A stretch of DNA of 64,000 nt from Aquimarina aggregata (lineage in GTDB: Bacteria > Bacteroidota > Bacteroidia > Flavobacteriales > Flavobacteriaceae): contig NZ_LQRT01000035.1 of the NCBI RefSeq assembly GCF_001632745.1, positions 248,001 through 312,000 on the forward strand. Reading direction: 5' to 3'. The stretch's first letter is position 1, and the number at the start of each line of letters is the position of its first letter. The notes beneath the pieces are model-generated. The model had not been told where the DNA came from and did no database searches. It saw only the letters and a list, made by a program, of their open reading frames with translations. The position numbers were made by a program, and so were the translations under genes. This document shows positions 61,752-64,000 of this stretch, piece after piece.

Positions 61752-61791
61752 AAACACAAAAGATCAGTAAAATTACTGATCTTTTGTGTTT
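61752..61791 (+). terminator. Terminator of pair A
   Basis: A perfect 19-bp stem (AAACACAAAAGATCAGTAA and complement, AA between the arms), starting 5 bases after the stop, with T-rich 3' arm. Confidence 0.88.
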
Positions 61792-61988
61792 TAAGTACCC
61801 ATAGGTCTCCTTTTACTTTTATTAATTAACCAAAAAATATGTTAATAATTATCTGATTTTGTAATCTTAATCCTTAACGCTCGACTTAACAATAGACTTT
61901 AGCAATCAAACAAAAAGTTGAAATTGATTCTAACAATACTCTATTGACAAGTCAACTTTCTTAAAACCATCAATAAAAGGATTATATT

Positions 61989-63245
61989 ATGAAAACAAGA
62001 TACATAACTACCGTAATACTATTTTTGGCAATTGTATTCTCTGGATTAGCACAAAGCGATAGCTTTGATCCAAACATGAAATGGGTTAGAGGATGGACAA
62101 ACTTTCAACCTAACAAAACTACATATCTAGATCACGATAAAACATTACCTAATATAATATCAGAAGACACGTATTTAAGAAATGACTTCGTTTATTTAAT
62201 GTCTGGTGATATATACGTAACCAACAATGCTACTTTAACAATACAGGAAGGTACTGTTTTAAGAGGAGATGCTGAAAACCCAGCAAATCTTGTAGTTACG
62301 AGAGGTGCAAAACTAATTGCAAATGGCAGTAAAGCATATCCAATTGTTTTTACATCAAGTAAATCTGCATATTCAAGAAATAATGGAGATTGGGGTGGAA
62401 TAACAATAATAGGTTCAGGAAATTCTAATTTAATAGAAGGAGAAGGAACTATAAAAGGGGATTTCGACCCAAAGTACACAGCATTTGGTGGAGAAAAAGA
62501 AGATGAAGAGACTACAATTTTAAGGTACATACGAATAGAGTACGCAGGAAAGTCTACCAATGGCCTTTCATTATACGCTTTAGGAAGTCAATCTATTATA
62601 GAAAATATAATGGTGAGCTATTCTGCCGATGATTCTTTTGAATGGCATTCAGGTAAATCACCAGCAAAAAACTTAATCTCTCTTAAATCTAACGATGATG
62701 ATTTTGATTTCACTAAAGGGTATAAAGGAGAACTCGTCAACATTTTAGCCATTAAACATCCATATATTACAAGCAAAAATGGGTCTTTTGCCATCGAGAT
62801 CGATGGTTATGATAGCAAAGTTGGTTTTAAAAATTCTCAAGAACTTACAAGTGTAGATATTACAGGAGCTACTTTAATAACGTTAACAGATCAAACAAAC
62901 TATACACATTCTAGATCGGCAATATCGATTAGAAATCTTGCAGAACTTTACATAAACAACTCTAATATCTCAGGTTTTTCAGATGTGGTTCGATTGGATA
63001 AATCTTTTTCAACCTTAAAAATGATTGACAAAGGGTTTAAGATGGACAATAGCTTTTTTAACATCCATAGAGACGGTGTTATTACTGAAAACGGCATCAC
63101 TAATAGCACTTTTAATCTACTCAAGTACAATCGTTTTACTAAAACTTTTAAAAATCCAGAAGAATTATTTAGTGATCCTTTAGATAAAAGTAATCCACAA
63201 TTTTCGTTGAAAAATTCTATAAATAATTATATGGTTATTCAGTAA
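61989..63245 (+). CDS. Exported beta-helix-like protein (copy B)
   Basis: A 418-residue paralogue of 60004-61272 with the same order of segments: signal (ending VFSGLAQ), MKWVRGWTNFQPNK, LMSGDIYVTNNATLTIQEGTVL, NNGDWGGITIIGSGN, YIRIEYAGKS, YSADDSFEWHSG and a similar C-terminal end (NYMVIQ against TYTVMQ). Divergence is moderate across the whole length. It lies 196 bases after the terminator of pair A and has its own small partner gene 36 bases later. Confidence 0.75.
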   Translation: MKTRYITTVILFLAIVFSGLAQSDSFDPNMKWVRGWTNFQPNKTTYLDHDKTLPNIISEDTYLRNDFVYLMSGDIYVTNNATLTIQEGTVLRGDAENPANLVVTRGAKLIANGSKAYPIVFTSSKSAYSRNNGDWGGITIIGSGNSNLIEGEGTIKGDFDPKYTAFGGEKEDEETTILRYIRIEYAGKSTNGLSLYALGSQSIIENIMVSYSADDSFEWHSGKSPAKNLISLKSNDDDFDFTKGYKGELVNILAIKHPYITSKNGSFAIEIDGYDSKVGFKNSQELTSVDITGATLITLTDQTNYTHSRSAISIRNLAELYINNSNISGFSDVVRLDKSFSTLKMIDKGFKMDNSFFNIHRDGVITENGITNSTFNLLKYNRFTKTFKNPEELFSDPLDKSNPQFSLKNSINNYMVIQ

Positions 63246-63281
63246 TTTTGCAATTACACAACAACTTAATAAACCAATCTA

Positions 63282-63713
63282 ATGAAAAAACTAATACTAT
63301 TATTATTACTAATTTCGAGCCTTAGTACATTAACTGCTCAATCCAGAAAAAATCCAGCTATTCTTTATAAAGCTGACAAGCTCGTAAGTAGGTTTCACAC
63401 AATCGATGAGCTACAAGATTTAAACAAAGGAGATCTTATAAAGTTATACCTAGAGAGAACTCGCGAAATATTTATTGTAATTCCTTATTTATCTTTGACA
63501 AATAAACCAGGAACAAGCTTACAAGATTTAGGAATTCAAGCAGATTCTGATCATGTTAAAGTGGTAGAAAAAAATATTGAAATTGCGGACAGAGCATTTG
63601 AATATACTGAAAACACTATTAAAAAGCTAGTACCATATTCTGATACAGACGATATTATCTGGTCCATCTTATACTTTGAAGAAGTGATCAAAAAAATGCG
63701 CTTAGGTCGATAG
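63282..63713 (+). CDS. Small exported protein (copy B)
   Basis: A 143-residue paralogue of 61310-61747: signal MKKLILLLLLISSLSTLTAQ, then FHTIDELQDLNKGDLIKLY, IVIPYLSLTNKPGTSL and VPYSDTDDIIWSILYFEEVIKKMRLG. The C-terminal DxxIWxILYFExVIKKxRxG block is the best conserved part and may be the interaction surface. It closes the second pair. Function unknown. Confidence 0.7.
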   Translation: MKKLILLLLLISSLSTLTAQSRKNPAILYKADKLVSRFHTIDELQDLNKGDLIKLYLERTREIFIVIPYLSLTNKPGTSLQDLGIQADSDHVKVVEKNIEIADRAFEYTENTIKKLVPYSDTDDIIWSILYFEEVIKKMRLGR

Positions 63714-63925
63714 TTAAACATCAATTCAACTTTAAATAAAAAAACCGAATAACCCACACTTATCCCTATGGATATAGGTATGTTTTTTATCGACTTTTTT
63801 AAATATATTTAACTCACCTCTTAGTTATATTTTAATCACCAGATTTCATCAACAAATCATCTTTTATCCTTTTTTTTCTACTTACATAGAACATCCCATA
63901 CTTCAAAAACGAGTAAAAAGACATA

Positions 63926-63953
63926 AAAATTAGGGGGAAATCCCCCTAATTTT
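63926..63953. terminator. Strong terminator near the window end
   Basis: AAAATTAGGGGG pairs perfectly with CCCCCTAATTTT over a 4-base loop. It may end pair B or a gene beyond the window on the minus strand. The stretch 63714-63925 shows no gene. Confidence 0.75.
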
Positions 63954-64000
63954 ACTCATTTCACGATTCAAAACACGTTTTGTTTAACTAGTTTGTAAAA

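Overview
The window comes from a low-GC Bacteroidota genome, most likely a marine member of the Flavobacteriaceae (Aquimarina-like; the genus is a guess). The evidence is the absence of Shine-Dalgarno sites, several promoters of the Bacteroidota TAnnTTTG type, a type IX secretion sorting domain, lipoproteins with Bacteroidota-style signals, an ECF sigma/FecR/TonB-receptor trio with an STN domain, and Flavobacteriia-type fusions such as folK-deoxynucleoside kinase.

Layout. 1-2.3 kb: end of a DUF559 nuclease-like gene, then a radical SAM protein and its DUF4130 partner (putative DNA repair pair). 2.4-6.2 kb: Ala-rich repeat lipoprotein, nitroreductase, methyltransferase plus membrane protein, membrane pentapeptide-repeat protein, small unknown. 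6.5-12.9 kb: two divergent copies of an envelope module (OB-fold protein, YceI, DUF5777 beta-barrel) on either side of a Cache/LytTR membrane regulator; one copy also has a c-type cytochrome and a hot-dog thioesterase. 12.9-14.1 kb: cyclase and VOC protein. 14.6-18.8 kb: ECF sigma factor, anti-sigma factor and TonB-dependent receptor. 19-27.5 kb: methyltransferase, DEDDh exonuclease-GIY-YIG fusion, SbtA-like permease, an AAA ATPase/MarR/YggS operon and a small thiol-redox cluster. 27.7-37 kb: a uronate catabolic locus (lyase-like protein, divergent Nramp-like transporter, KduD, KduI, GH105, AraC regulator, DUF4861, RraA) without a SusC/SusD pair.

37.08-41.16 kb is an island of about 4 kb bounded by a perfect 91-bp direct repeat that starts inside the anticodon loop of tRNA-Leu(UAA). 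It carries a row of small unknown genes on the minus strand. Nearly every gene junction has a version of one 19-bp sequence (consensus ATCGTTTATTTRRACTTTA), and a 29-codon remnant that looks like the start of a tyrosine recombinase lies at the tRNA end. This is the best candidate in the window for an undescribed or under-described system: a cassette-like array of accessory genes, comparable in layout to recombinase-associated arrays of interbacterial immunity genes. That functional link is inference only.

41-64 kb: tRNA-Gly and tRNA-Leu, mutS, a SpoU-type RNA methyltransferase, a 1,987-residue secreted protein fusing a subtilase (catalytic Asp apparently replaced by Glu) to a purple-acid-phosphatase-like domain and a sorting domain, an unknown membrane protein, an M19 dipeptidase, a lipoprotein esterase with Gly-X-Thr repeats, the folK-deoxynucleoside kinase fusion, a queuosine precursor transporter, an AsmA-like protein, and a tandem duplication of a beta-helix-like secreted protein plus a small exported partner.
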